Assembly (NCBI GenBank): GCA_030490835.1
Contig: CM059975.1
Coordinates: 30,164,133 to 30,228,132, forward strand
Origin: Annona cherimola
Taxonomy: Eukaryota; Streptophyta; Magnoliopsida; Magnoliales; Annonaceae
Length of the DNA: 64,000 nucleotides
Direction of reading: 5' to 3'
The position numbers and the translations under genes were made by a program. The notes under the pieces were generated by a model. It was given only the letters and a program-made list of their open reading frames with translations, searched no databases and had not been told where the DNA came from. Positions 1 through 12,578 of this stretch are shown piece by piece (the stretch's first letter is position 1; each line of letters begins with the position of its first letter).

Positions 1-1853
1 GATGGGGATTTGTCTATGATTTTTTGTTGTGACATTCTAGTGTAGAACTCCACATGCTAATTTATTTCAATTTGGAAAGATCATTTTTCATGCATGTGTG
101 TACATATATGTGATACCCTACTGGCATGTGGGCCCTCAACGCATGTGATCAATTCTTAGAGGATCTGTTAGGAAAGGTTAGCACCAAATACTCCAAATTC
201 CAAAATAATGGTAAATGAGGAGGAAGGATGAAAAGCCACAATACAACTGCAAGAAACATGACCCTCAAACTAGATCATCAACATGAACCCACAAGTAGCC
301 CACAAATCAGAAGTAATCACGACTGACATTAACATCTCATATACATGCAACAACAAATCTCTCACAAATGCAAATGTTTGAACTTCCACAAAATAAATAC
401 ATGGCCATGTAATACAATCTACAAAAGAACAAAATAAAACACTAGCCTCACCCCGGGTAAATAAAAAAAACTTTACCCCTTTCGACTATACACTCTCTCA
501 CCTCAAGTGCCTTTAGTTGGAGCAACTTGATCGTTTGACCTGTCATCTAAAACATCGATAAAACAAACCATGAGCTTGGGTAAGCTTAGCATCTAGGTAA
601 GTAAACTGAATAAATCCTTTTCAATAACATGTATAATATTTATGTATATATAATCAATGATTCCATACAACTAATTGCTTTTCTATTTTTCTTTATTGTA
701 TATAAACAAATAACCATATTCATCAACACCTTTGTACATGATTTTAAAAATTATGTTAGTTGGAAAATTATATGTTCTAAAAATTCAAATTTGAAATGAA
801 TATATAACTATTAAAATTTGAAAATGAATATATTTACTATAAAGGTTTCCAATATTTAGTTTTTGAGTCTCAAATAAATATAAATTGATATCTTTTATGA
901 AACTCCTCTTCTATGTAATCCTTTTTATTTCTAATATCTTGATGATTAATGAAAAATTCGCTCCATCTATTGTATTTAACATAATTTATATTATCATGAA
1001 AACCCTTTCATTTTTCTAGTATCAATGTGCATGGCTATGTTGAATCATTGTCTACATATGTCATTATTGGTTCAGACTTTATAGAAAATATTATTAAAAA
1101 AGCAGTTAGTTGAATGGAGTGAGAATTAACAACTAATCTTTCAATTGTTTAATTTCTGTCACTTGGAGCAAATTCTTTATATAAATGACGAAGCATTAGA
1201 ATAAGTTGGTGACTGGATACAGAAAAATGAAAAGACAATGATTGTTAAATTCTCTTTGGAATGCCATCGATTGACCTGCCCTGCAAAAGAGGATGCCCTG
1301 TCCATAATATGGCTGAGTTAGGAAATGGAACATGCATGAATACAAATAATCTTTCAATTGTTTAATTTCTGTCACTTGGAGCAAATTCTTTATATAAATG
1401 ACGAAGCATTAGAATAAGTTGGTGACTGGATAAAGAAAAACGAAAAGACGATGATTGTTAAATTCTCTTTGGAATGCCATCGATTGACCTGCCCTGCAAA
1501 AGAGGATGCCCTGTCCATAATATGGCTGAGTTAGGAAATGGAACATGCATGAATACAAATAATCAATAAGAGAAGGGCCAAGGTCTTTGCTTTAGGAGTT
1601 CGCCCTTCAATTCAACTGTAGTCATCCTAGTAAAAGGGATGTTGAGAGTTAACAAATAAATTTCGAATTGCTTAATAGTTGTTGGCAGGAGTCCTTTTAA
1701 TTTAGCAACTGGATAAACAAGCACAAAAAGAAGATAATCTTTTGTTGTGTGACTTTTGAATGCCATCAATTGATCTTTCATGCTGGAGAGCATGTGCCGT
1801 AATAGAACATTGCCTTTATTTGACATTTGCTGGTTGATACCTTGTTTTTTCAG
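1..1853. other. Intronic/upstream DNA of the CNGC gene
   Basis: No exon could be recognised here. Because the first visible CNGC exon opens at 1854 directly after an intron-type TTTTTTCAG with codon phase 0, this stretch is most likely the end of a long intron, with the exons for the N-terminus and S1-S4 before base 1. Bases 180-620 have the look of a decayed LTR (dense stop codons, the phrase ATGAGCTTGGGTAAGCTTAG near 571), but no second LTR or primer site is visible, so this is only a suspicion. The rest is AT-rich, with the tandem repeat at 1135-1560. Confidence 0.5.
1135..1560. repeat. 213-bp tandem duplication plus diverged third copy
   Basis: Two adjacent units, 1135-1347 and 1348-1560, are each exactly 213 bp and differ at only a few positions (for example GATACAG versus GATAAAG). 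A clearly older third copy follows at about 1660-1815: it shares AACTGGATAAA, GAATGCCATC and a GATTGACC/GATTGATC step in the same order. The recent pair arose by local duplication of an already repeated segment. Function unknown; it lies in the presumed CNGC intron. Confidence 0.85.
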
Positions 1854-4800
1854 ATTGTTGGTGCTTTCTGGTACTTGCTAGCTGTAGAACGTGTGGATGC
1901 ATGCTGGCACCTAGCATGTTCTGGTGTCAAGGGATGCAACACGGATTATTTGTATTGTGGTAACCAGGATATGGAAGGTTATAACAACTGGGGCACTATT
2001 AGCAAAGAAATCCTTAATGTCAACTGTTCTGCTGCTGATGAATCTCCATTTGACTTTGGAATCTATAAACAGGCTCTTTCTTCTGGAATTGTTGAACCCT
2101 TAAGATTCTTGAACAAATACTGCTATTGCCTGTGGTGGGGTTTACAAAATTTAAGGTAAGATCATGTTGTTTAGTTTTTTGGTTTCTTCAATTGGTAAGT
2201 CATAATCTTTGTGGTGCTTTTTAGCTGGATGTTTGACCTGCTGTCACCTTCTTGAGAAGTTATCTGGTTTCATGGTTAGAATTTTAGTATTAAATGTCCT
2301 AATTGTTGGAGGGATCTATTGGGATCTCTGTACAAGGGATATGTATGAGGGAGCTATAACAATGATAATGCCCGTGAAAGTCAAAACCGGTGAATTTTCC
2401 AGTATTGCAGGTTAACATTAAGGTCTTCACTAGGCCTTACTTTGGTTATAGATTAGCTCATTTCTCATTATATGAAGAGATGAATTTTTCAATTCCACTT
2501 ATGGAACCATAGTTTTGATGGAGTATAAGAGACTCTGCAAATTTGAGTCTAGATACATGGCAATATCTTTTACTAGCTAAGGGTTTCAGAATTAGTTCAA
2601 CTAACATTATGTATGTGGAATGCAATTCAATTGGAATTAGTTAAGATTTCAGTTAAGTAGTACCATGAAGTGAGTACTTCAGGCATCCAAGTGTCAATTG
2701 TTATGAAAGTGGAGAGATTGGTAAGAATTTTGTGCATAAAATTGAAGTTGGGTGAAAGAAATAGCAGTTGTTCTGGATTAATTTTGTAGAATCATCCAAT
2801 AATGAAATTAATAGAAAAACTTCAGACGTGAACTATAGATGACTATCAGATTGTCAAAGAATGTATCAATTTCTGAATATAAATTATGGGTTTTGATTTG
2901 TTGCACCCGGGTGCACTTAGGCTTAGTGCACCCAGGTGCATTTAACCCATTTTTAGAATTTTTTTTGGGAAAATTTTTTCATAACAATGTTAATCTAAGT
3001 GTATTCAACATTTGCATCAATTTTTACCATTTTCGAAGATTTTTAGATTTTTTTTGGATTTTTAAAAATCAATGGCATTTTAGTAATTTAAAATTACTAC
3101 AAATGCCACTGATTTTTAAAAAATTTAAAAGTCTCCAAAAATGTTAAAAATGGATACACATGTTAAATACACTTAGATTAACAATTGTGTAAAAAAATTT
3201 TCAAAAAAAATTTAAAAAATGGTTAAATGCACCCGTGTGCACCGAGCCTAAGTGCACCAGGTGCAACAAATCAAAACCCATAAATTATCATATTAAACTA
3301 AAAGAAATATATCATATATGAATATAAATTTTCCTGGAACCGTTTATGTTTCTATGCCTAATGACCATTGCTCAATCCAATAACACCAACTCTCTAATAA
3401 AATTACAAGGTGAATTCTTTTATGATTTTTTCAGGAACCTCACTTTTTTACAATGTCTTGTCCAACTTCACAGGAGAAAGTGAAGCAGAAGAGTAGGGAT
3501 GCAAGTGGGTTCTGGTAGAGTCAACCGAACCTATTTTCTAACTGAAGTTTACTTCAACTGTAACCAAAACCAACACAATTTTCTAAAGTTCTAATCCAAA
3601 CCAAGTTTGAAAATTGGGTTGGGTCACTGGTTAAAATCAGGTTGAGTGCGGTGCAAGAATTGCTTGCACTTGTTGCATCATTGGTCATTCCCAAAGTGAA
3701 CTTATGGTATGCCAACAGTTGTCCTCGTATATGCTCATACCTTATTTTTTTGCATGGATTGACAATGCTCAAATCAGGATCAATCCCTTTTCAAAACAAA
3801 AATGTAATTGTCCGTTTCTCTATTGAACTGAACCCCCTTTAAGTGCAAATGTTGCTACGCTTTATCTTATTTTATTTCTGTTTTGGCCAGTAGCAACAGA
3901 AGAGCAGCAACGAGGCATGGTTTTCTGCGAGTATGTAACTGTCCAGGCTGTGCATGCTAACCCTACTCTTTAAAATTGTGTCTAACCAACTGACCCAACC
4001 TAACCTTATTTCAAAGTCAGATTGAACCCAACCCTACTCTTCTCTACCCATCTTCCGCCCTAACCCAACCTGGTTTCAAATGGGTTACAGCTCTAACCCA
4101 ACCCACTTGCACCCCCAAGAAAGAGACAGTCATAATCTTCCAGCATAGCCAGCACCAAGATCTGTTTTGCCTCCTTTCTTCTATAACTTCATTTCCCCCC
4201 CTTTTTGGCTTCTGTTTTGGGGCTGAAAAGGGGTTTGTGGGGAAATTGGCTAAATATAAAAAATTTTGGAAGAAGTTTTGTGGATTTCTTCTGGCGCCTT
4301 TACTTGTTTAATCTCTCAGTTAGCATGCCTTGCACCTGATGAAAAGGTGAAGCAAACTGAGGTCATGCTCAGTCGAATGTGCCTGACCTGGATGTCATTT
4401 AGGTGTAAGCCTGTGCATCTTAGTATGCTCATGTCTTTTTGTGCCTTCAATAACCATGCGAAAACAATGTCAAGTGTCTAGTTATTGAATTTATGTGGAA
4501 AATATGGAAAGAAGGTTATGCAAAGTCCCACCACATGATGGAATTGTTGATGCTGGAATATGTAACTGAATTTATGTGGAACATATGGAAAGAAGGTTAT
4601 GCAAAGTCCCACCACATGATGGAATTGTTGATGCTGGAATATGTAACTGTTGTTGTGATGAGATTGCCATTCTGGAAAAGCGACCTATATTGGCCTTGGG
4701 ACAGTGCTTTAACAGTAGGGGTGCAACTTGGTACCAGGTCTGTCTGAACCCATCCAACCTGCCTTGGTTTCAAATCTAAGTTTGAGTTTTATTTTTCAAA

Positions 4801-6042
4801 AATTTTCAAAATAGACCAAATTTTAAACCGACTTGGGAGAATTCAAAATCAGTACTGGGTTTACATCAGTCCGATATCAAAATCCGACCCGGTCCGAACT
4901 TGATATCCCTCTTAAATTGTTAAAAGAATTATATTAGTTTATGTATTAGGTATTTTAACTATAATTATAATAAAAGTTCTTCCATATAATTATAACATAA
5001 TTAAACTATAAAACGCTTATTCTAAAACCTAAATATCATCTATCTTTGTCAATAAAAAGTTGAATTTATTATATCGATGTCAACTTAATTTGTAAGTAAT
5101 TACAAATATACCAACTCTTTAAAATTATTGCATACATTCCAATTAATTATGAGATGTATGTCTCATTTTTATTAAACTTGTTTAGATAGTGATTTTGTGT
5201 GATTCTAATTATTTTTCTTTCATTGATTAGTGATGGTAAATTCATTATTTCATTGTACTTAATGTTATATTTTAATTAGAAGATCAATTTTCATCAAAAT
5301 CAAAGATATGATAGGTCATATAAATATATTCATGTGTACATTATGAATAAATAAGTTATCGTAATCAAAAGTGTATTTTAGAATTAGTTTGTGTGAATGC
5401 AATAACGTTCAAAGAGTTCATTATTTCTATTGGTAAATTTCAACTTTTGTCAGTTTGAGAGTCACCCCAATTTCAATATGAAATTAAGACCGAAACTAAT
5501 ACCCACCCGGCTCGAAACCGGATTCGAATATTATGGTTAGGGTTTGGATTCACATAAACCCGGTACAACCCGACCCGAGTTGCACCCCTACTTAACAGCT
5601 GTGGATAATTTTCTTCTTCTTCTTTTTTCTTTAAACAACCAATTAGTTATGGTAATTATGGATGTTGTTGTGACTTCTACTACCAATTTTAATTAGCACA
5701 CACACACACATATATATATATATATCTATGTGGTTTACTAATGAAGAGGTCATTTTTTCCCTCCACAAGTCAATGTTCAAGAAGGGAAGTTCATGCTCAC
5801 AACATTTATAATGTTGTCTTGTCAAATCCAGATGTTTTCTGTTCTTTGTATTTTGTTTTTTGAACTGTTAATGCCATGATTTCCTCTTTTTTACAGTACA
5901 CTAGGTCAGGGGCTGCAAACTAGTACATACCCTGGAGAGGTTATATTCTCCATCACACTTGCAATTCTTGGGCTCATTCTCTTTGCTCTGCTTATTGGTA
6001 ACATGCAGGTAAATTCAGAAGACTTGAAGCAAAAGTGTTTTT

Positions 6043-6073
<31 letters not shown>

Positions 6074-9000
6074 GTATGTGGGGAAGGATCTGTTCATTTA
6101 TTGGTATTTGTTGGTTATGGTGAAATATTATCCCTTGATGGTCTAATACCAGTTTCCAAGCATGTATGCCAGAGGACCATAGTATGAACATGTGGTGCCC
6201 ACAACATGCATATGTAAGAGGTTAGCCTCACCTCTTCAATTGGCAAGTGGGAAAATTAAGGTCACACATTCACTAGGTCCACTGGTGAAACAATCTACTT
6301 CTTCTAGGCCTTTTATTTCTTCCGTTGTTTGGCCCAACCAGCGAATGAATCCATACTAGATAATTCATGCAACAATCTTTCAAAGTGGGACCAACTCTTT
6401 TGGCAATCATATGTCTTTGTTTAGTTGTTTGGGTTTTTTTTTTTTTTTCTTTTGGCCAGAGGAGGGTGGGGAGTTAGTTACTTGACATAGAACAAGAAAG
6501 GAAAGAAAAAATGGAAAATTTAGAGGAAAGAGATAATGCGTTAGAAAAATATAAAAAAAAATGGATGGAATTTACGAAGAGTAGAGAAAAATATAAGAAC
6601 TCAAGAAGAGAAAATTTAAGGAGCTTGCAAAATATATTAGTTAACACCATAACCTATTATCTGGACTTAAAACCACTGAAATCCAAGCTATTATATTGAT
6701 AAATACTCCTATTTAAAACAAGCCCTAATTTTATAGTCATAAATAAAAATTTCACAATAAATTAACAATATTGAATTAAATTCTATTGTAAACCATCCAT
6801 TTAGATGACACATTTTTTGATACCTTGATACATAGATTTATTCTAAATTAAATAATTAAATGTCTTAAAATTCTGAGCATGCGCAAGATAAACTACCTTA
6901 ATGATTTCTTTATGCTACACTATGCCTACTGTATTCTGCATCATTTTTCTCATGCTGTGAAAAATATGTCCTCGAGGTTCAAGTTAGATAGCAATTAAAT
7001 TTTGTAATATTTCTTGCTTAATATATGTATTCCTCCATTGAATAATTAGGTTCCATTTAGAAGGATATTACAGTATATATCCTCTCTCTAACTTGCTTCT
7101 ACACGTTCATCTTCCATTATCAAATGTCACTTCCCTTTGGATAAAAATTTCTTAAACTTGAAATGCTGAATCTTTTGGCCTTGAACATTTCTCTTTTACA
7201 TCACTGTATAGATCCATACAAGAGTCATCACTCATTTCTTGATCCATGAATTTGACTATATTGTCAATTTCTTTACTCTAATCTATTTTCTCATTTGATG
7301 TTTGAATTGCTTCTCTTCTTGTGTATCATCGACAATCTCTAATTCTTGATTTGGATGTTATGTTGACCATTCATCACGATGTCAAGAGGGATTCACTTTG
7401 AATACCAGTATTACCCATCAAAATTTGCGAAGTGATTCCCTACAAACGTTTATAGGTATGGTCATTACTAAATATATTTAGATGAATATTATGAAGAGTT
7501 TAGATATTAAAAAATATATGGGAAGTGAAAAAAAATTGTATCAACCATTTGCATGCTGATGTTGTAGGGATTTAATCTCCTAGAAATTTTTGATTGAAAA
7601 AATTCCGTTCTGTTTTAGACTCGAGAACTTTACCTTTTAGTTTCTATGGAAGGAATTTTTTTCCCCCATCAGTTAATATTAGATTCAATTGTTTCATTGC
7701 TTGGCTAATTCAGCTATTGAAGCTGTTATGATATTTGGGAAGTAGAAACTTGAGGTGAAGTAACAAAATCAAAAGATGAGGTATAATTGAAGAATGTAGA
7801 TATGAATACCTTTTGGCTTGAAGTTTCTTGTATCTTGTTACCTGTTCTTTTTCAACCTCTTCGATCATTTGGTATACTTCTCTTGGATAATTTGGTTCCG
7901 TGGTCATCAATTCTTATCTCAGATCATATTGTATCTCTTTATAATATTTCTTTTTTGTGTTCATCCATAGTCTTGGCATTTGATAATCAGAACCTTATAT
8001 TGGTCCAAATATTATTCTGTGCTTTACCTTTTTGCAACTCATGGATGTTTTTGTAGAAAATATATTACCACAAAGTGTTTATCGGTCCAAAAAAATGGCA
8101 CTAAATTTCATGAGAAAACGTCTAAATAATTTAGATTTCAGGTTAGTTTTGAAGCCGTCAAAACTTAAAAAGTAATTTTTCATCTTCACTCATGCCAGGG
8201 AATTTAAAATATGATGTTGCAAATTTCACCCAAAGATTGAGATCATAGATGCCTGGTTAACTTCCATAATATGGAGCTTCTCTACCATAATTGCAACTTC
8301 CACTTCTCTCTTCTCAATGACTAGAATAATCATGATCATAATGTCCCATGGTTGAATAATTTGAGGAAAGTAACTGCCTGCAGGAGTCTCGATAAGTATT
8401 GGAAGAATAAGAAAATAATTTCATTAGTTTAGCTCAAAAGGGGACCTGGATTGGGGGGTTTTTTTATATTTTAATGGAAAACGTGAGATTTACTGGAATT
8501 TCTGAAATAGGATGCCCACAATTCAGAAAAGGGCCATTCTTAATTTCTAAAAAATTTAGGAATCTTTGTAAATTTTAGAAACCCCAGGGGCTCTGTCAAT
8601 TCCAACACAGAAAGGCTGATCTACAACCTTCAAAATCTCAGGGTTTGTTTTGCAAATTTTTGAAACTTTTGGATCCTTGTACAGAATTCAAAATTTTGTG
8701 AGACTTTGGGTGTGTTTAGGAAGTGATAAAACTTTTGAATAAAAAATTTTTGGTATAAAAATTGTTTGAGTCATAGAAAATGATGTGATACGATAGGAGT
8801 AATAATGATGTGTAAAAAGAATAAAGTTAAAATTGATAGGTTAGTTGTATGAATAGTTGTGTAGAAATGATTAAAAAATAAGATAGTTGTATAGAAAGAT
8901 GTGAAGAAGTAATTTTAAAATATGGTAGCTAAGGAGAGTGAAAAGTTTTAATTTGAAAAGTTTTTGTTAAAAACAAACATGCCCTTTGTAAAATACCATA

Positions 9001-11758
9001 TGTGACCAGTTTGAACTTTTTGAAAGTTCGGCTGTTATAAAAACTAGGTGTGTTTTCATAAACCTAAAAAATCAAGATTACTAATGTAACAGCCTAGGTA
9101 CTACAGTGTGATATTCTCCACTTTTGCTGCTCATACTACCATAGTTTTAAAATGCATCACACCATGTTTATCTAATTGGTTACCTTTATATTACCAAGAA
9201 CACACCCCTTTTTGATGTGGGATTGGTCCATCCTCTATGCCAGGCCCCTCGCCTTTATGCACTTCTCGGGCCATCATAGTCCCACTTTTCAATGCATCAG
9301 AGGCCCACCAATTTTCAACCGGATCATTCCTCAGTCACAGTGGGGTTTTACTTTGATACCAATTGTAACAACCCAGGTCATGAAGTGTGATATTTGTTGC
9401 TTTGGCTGCCTACATAGCAAAAGAATTTTAAAACATGTCACTGTTTTTTCAGCCCTCTACATTTAAACTAGAATACTCTTTCCTTTTTAAATGTGGGATC
9501 GGTTCATCCTCTTTACGAACTACCTTGCTTTTATGCATTTCTCATGGCATCATAGTTAACACTTCTCTGGGTATCACAGCTAGTTTTCTGAAAAGATTAT
9601 TTTTTCTGTTTTTGCTTTTATCCCCCTTTCCTTCCTCCACTAGCAATATGATTGGCTGCAGAGACACTGCACTTTAGAGATGGATCGCACCCAATTTGAA
9701 GTGCTTGGCCAAACAAGCGATTGGGATGTTCAGATTTATGCCGTGTTTTTCAGAAGCGGATATTTAGACAGAATCTGTGGAGAGGATGTAGCGTTGAACC
9801 AATGGGTTATGGCAAGAGGAAGAATCTGAAAAATAGAAATGGTAGCAAATAGATGGATGTTTGATGGCAAGAGGTAGGGAAGAATGGAGAAGGAATAGAC
9901 AAGAAGACAGGAGATTATAGAAGAAGAGGAAACTTTTGTGTGTTTGGTTATTGCTCAAAATCAGATTGCTTGTATTTGTAGATGTATGGCAACTTGTTAG
10001 GCATCATCTAATTCAATTGGGTCCCACTCTCCCAGAATTCACTAGATTGTTTGTAAAGGAACTTTTTAAATGGTTTGAAAATCATAAATGAAATAACAAA
10101 AGAAAATTAAAAACGATGTAAATGTTCTAAACTACAATCGAGCTGATTATATCTTGATCCTGATGACTATTCCATGCCTAAGTGTCCATTGCATTTGGCA
10201 TCGCTTGTCCATACATATGTTCTTCCTTGTGTGATTAATAGCTTCTCATTGTGTCTGAAATGTTTTATCCATGCCAAGATGATTTTTGTGTGTTGCTTCT
10301 TTCTCCAGACGTATCTCCAGTCACTGACAATTCGACTCGAAGAGATGAGGGTGAAAAGGCGTGATTCTGAGCAGTGGATGCATCATCGCCTGCTTCCTCA
10401 AGAACTTAGGGAACGTGTTAGGCGTTATGATCAATACAAATGGTTAGAGACAAGGGGAGTAGATGAAGAAAGCTTGGTTCAAACCCTACCTAAAGATCTA
10501 AGAAGGGATATCAAACGACATCTCTGTTTGGCACTTGTGAGGAGGGTAAGTAATTATTTCCTTGATGACCATTTTCTAGAGGGGTAATACCTTAGAATTA
10601 GCCATGTCGCATAGTTGGTACTTTTGATTGTATAATTTCTTGCTTGTGTAGATTGTATGTGTTGGCCATGTTGCATAGTTGGTACTTTTGATTGTATAAT
10701 TTCTTGCTTGTGTAGATTGTATGTGTTATATGTTGTTAACAAGGGGGTCTAAATGGGTTGAGAAAAGGGGATTACATTTTTGTAGCTAAATTATTAAGCA
10801 TGCTTGGAAAAGATTTTCTTTTTTTTTTTTTTCCTTTTTTTGATTTGAGCTGAATATTTTTGGGTAGGAGATGATCTTCAAAAGATTGAATGCAAACATT
10901 GAAAAAATAGGTATGCATGTTTCAATTTTTTACTAAAAATTTTGCATGACCAATTAATATGTATTGTCCTGTCATTTGTCTTCTCAAAAATATCTTCAAA
11001 AGGAATGCCAAGGCAACTCAAAGAGAATGATGAAATTACTGAAGTAAAGGCCGCCTGTAAAATTCTTTGTTTTATAGGTTCCTCTGTTTGAGAAAATGGA
11101 TGAGAGGTTATTGGATGCTATATGTGAACGGCTGAAGCCAAGTCTATATACAGAAAACACTTACATTGTTAGAGAAGGAGACCCAGTGGATGAAATGCTT
11201 TTCATCATACGTGGTCGATTAGAAAGTGAGACAACGGATGGTGGCAGGACTGGGTTCTTCAATCGCACCTTACTTAAAGAAGGTGATTTCTGCGGAGAAG
11301 AACTATTGACATGGGCATTAGATCCAAAATCTGGTGTCAGCCTCCCATCTTCTACTAGAACAGTGAAAGCGTTGATGGAGGTGGAAGCTTTTGCCCTCAT
11401 AGCTGATGAATTGAAATTTGTGGCCAGCCAGTTCAGACGGCTGCACAGCAGACAGGTGCAGCACACTTTCCGCTTCTACTCTCAGCAATGGAGGACATGG
11501 GCTGCCTGTTTCATCCAAGCAGCGTGGCGGCGTTACTGTAAGAGGAAGATCATGGAACAACGGCGTAGAGAAGAAGAAGCAATGGAAGAAGAAAACATAG
11601 ATGGTGGTGCATCCCATTTCAGGGCAACTATTTTTGCATCTCGGTTTGCAAGGAATGCTATGCGTGGTGTTCACAAGCTTCGGAGTAAGAGTACAAGGCA
11701 CATCGTAAAAGTTCCAAAGCCAACAGAACCAGATTTCACTGCTGAAGATGCAGATTGA
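1854..11758 (+). CDS. Cyclic nucleotide-gated ion channel (plant CNGC, group III-like), 5' partial
   Basis: Plasma-membrane cation channel of the plant CNGC family; members conduct calcium and other cations and are controlled by calmodulin. Visible exons: 1854-2155, 5897-6008, 10309-10545, 11078-11758 (TGA at the end), all with GT-AG borders and matching phases, giving 443 residues. Residues 1-18 (IVGAFWYLLAVERVDACW) are S5. The pore reads KYCYCLWWGLQNL followed by STLGQGLQTS, split by intron phase 2, so the filter is GQG as in plant CNGCs. S6 is at about 113-136. The C-linker starts YLQSLTIRLEEMR. The nucleotide-binding domain is about 218-340, with the phosphate-binding cassette GDFCGEELL at 286-294. 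The IQ motif AACFIQAAWRRYCKRK is at about 359-374. N-terminus and S1-S4 lie outside the window. The subgroup is a judgement from the DACWHLAC and CYCLWW segments. Introns of 3.7 and 4.3 kb are filled with transposons. Confidence 0.95.
2888..3279. mobile_element. Foldback MITE (family A), complete, 9-bp target duplication
   Basis: A 392-bp near-palindrome starting GGGTTTTGATTTG and ending CAAATCAAAACCC, flanked by a perfect 9-bp direct repeat ATAAATTAT (2879-2887 and 3280-3288). Near each end is a secondary hairpin built on GCACCCGGGTGCAC. The centre holds the family core: GTAATTTAAAATTAC between two arms with TGCCACTGAT or its complement. Nine-base duplications are typical of Mutator-like elements; no transposase is present. 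Lies in the first visible CNGC intron. Confidence 0.85.
3494..4117. mobile_element. hAT-like non-autonomous element
   Basis: Inverted ends TAGGGATGCAAGTGGGTT (left) and AACCCACTTGCACCCCCA (right) bound 624 bp with no transposase. Both ends continue into repeats of AACCCAACC/GGTTGGGTT. Flanking CAGAAGAG and AGAAAGAG are a possible degraded 8-bp duplication. TAGGGRTGCAA ends match those of the element at 4716-5590. Confidence 0.55.
4487..4648. repeat. 81-bp tandem duplication in CNGC intron
   Basis: Units 4487-4567 and 4568-4648 are nearly identical (AAAATATGG versus AACATATGG). The length is a multiple of three, so the reading frame repeats a 27-residue block, but no family similarity or splice evidence supports coding use. 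Confidence 0.85.
4716..5590. mobile_element. hAT-like non-autonomous element with 8-bp target duplication
   Basis: Left end TAGGGGTGCAACTTGG and right end CCGAGTTGCACCCCTA form inverted ends around 875 bp. Flanks TTTAACAG (4708-4715) and CTTAACAG (5591-5598) match at 7 of 8 bases, as expected for hAT insertion. The interior is AT-rich and non-coding. Related ends occur at 3494 and 15534. Confidence 0.75.
5697..5726. repeat. (CA)n(TA)n microsatellite
   Basis: About seven CA units running directly into about seven TA units, 170 bp before the 5897 exon acceptor of the CNGC gene. Confidence 0.9.
6038..6074. repeat. T15-G22 homopolymer pair beside a splice donor
   Basis: Fifteen T residues followed by 22 G residues, starting 29 bases after the CNGC splice donor (CAG|GTAAAT, exon end 6008). 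A pure G22 run is rare in plant DNA, can form G-quadruplexes, and is a common place for length error in assemblies. Confidence 0.9.
7710..8400 (-). pseudogene. Possible decayed coding relic, unidentified
   Basis: On the minus strand several reading frames carry protein-like stretches broken by stops and frame changes, for example NYPREVYQMIEEVEKEQ (from about 7890 downwards) and, in another frame near 8330-8180, NYGREAPYYGS and GIYDLNLWV. I do not recognise the family. It sits in a CNGC intron, so a dead transposon gene is the likeliest explanation. Confidence 0.2.
8708..8990. mobile_element. MITE family B copy
   Basis: Starts GGGTGTGTTTAGGAAGTGAT and ends with AAAGTTTTTGTTAAAAACAAACATGCCC. 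The interior phrases ATAATGATG, AAAGAATAAAGTTAAAAT and AAATGATTAAAAA recur in the copies at 25289, 29508, 38298 and 59089. AT-rich, non-coding, weak inverted ends; superfamily not assigned. Confidence 0.65.
9085..9578 (-). mobile_element. TRIM-like element in CNGC intron (older copy)
   Basis: Two diverged direct repeats begin TGTAACAGCCTAGG (9085) and TGTAACAACCCAGG (9364). Both continue GTGTGATATT, GCTGC and a CATCATAGT segment, and the second ends near GGTATCACA (9578). Between them TTTGATACCAAT (about 9352-9363) reads on the minus strand as a degraded initiator-tRNA primer site (TTGGTATCAAA). Layout and orientation copy the better preserved TRIM at 12579-13016. No coding capacity. Confidence 0.55.
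10601..10725. repeat. 64-bp tandem duplication just after a CNGC exon
   Basis: GCCATGTCGCATAGTTGG at 10601 and GCCATGTTGCATAGTTGG at 10665 start two near-identical units. They lie 55 bases after the exon end at 10545, in the last intron. Confidence 0.85.
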
Positions 11759-12578
11759 TGTGAACCGGACTTCACAGGCTTCCAAAGCCATCCGGCATCT
11801 TGTTCTTCTGTCCCCCTCTTGTTATCCATCACAACAAAGATCCAGATGATTATCTAGGACCTTGCATAATACGCATTCAAGCCTCATTGAAAGATAGATC
11901 ATCAACCCAGAAGCATGGGTAAGCCCGATATTGTCTTTTTCTGGTGATTTCTACAAGTCTTTACATACAGATAATGCTTTGAGCAGATTTCTCTGTTTGG
12001 ATCGCCCGCATTGTTAAGTAGATAAACATGATTGATGGTCAATTTCTGGGACTAGAGGGCCAGGCAGATTGTGTCAAGGAGGTGGAGCCTTACCAGTAAC
12101 TCTCAATCTTCAAAATGCTGTCTGCTCGATGGATTGATGGAGAGGACTGACAATATTTTATCTGTTTCTTTTAGTTCTTCTGCATACGTGTGACCATAGA
12201 AATCTGTCAGAGATTGCGAACATTGCTGAGGTTGATGATTCTTGTATAAGGCAACTGGATTCCCACCCAAGGCTTCAGAAGGCTTCCATACAAGGCCTTT
12301 GTTGTATATGGCCCATATATGAAAATCCCACCAATATAAAACTGTTGAATACAATTGTCTTTGTCGTTATATTTGGCTGGCAGTCATCCATATTATTATA
12401 TTCGAAAATTCAATCTTTGAAACTAAATTCTTCTTTTGTTGTAATGCTTAAGCAGGGTTCAACTGGGCTGGGTTAGCGTGAACCCAGCCCGCAAACCGGA
12501 GTAAAAAATTCAGTATGAGAGTTGAGGCTTTAATACTCGAGCATCACAAACCAGATTTGTAAACAGGTTTAGGATTAG
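11759..12578 (+). other. CNGC 3' untranslated region and downstream flank
   Basis: Directly follows the CNGC stop codon. No ORF of interest. AT-rich signals such as CCAATATAAAACTG near 12330 could serve for polyadenylation, but no single site stands out. From about 12450 there is a GGGTTCAACTGGGCTGGGTT motif resembling one end of the hAT-like repeats. Confidence 0.4.

Noticed and set aside
6511..6699. 62-codon frame with Lys/Glu-rich product
   Set aside because: Lies within a CNGC intron in A-rich DNA; composition alone explains it.
11161..11791. Long minus-strand frames opposite the last CNGC exon (101 and 157 codons)
   Set aside because: They are shadows of a strongly conserved coding exon on the other strand and show no domain.
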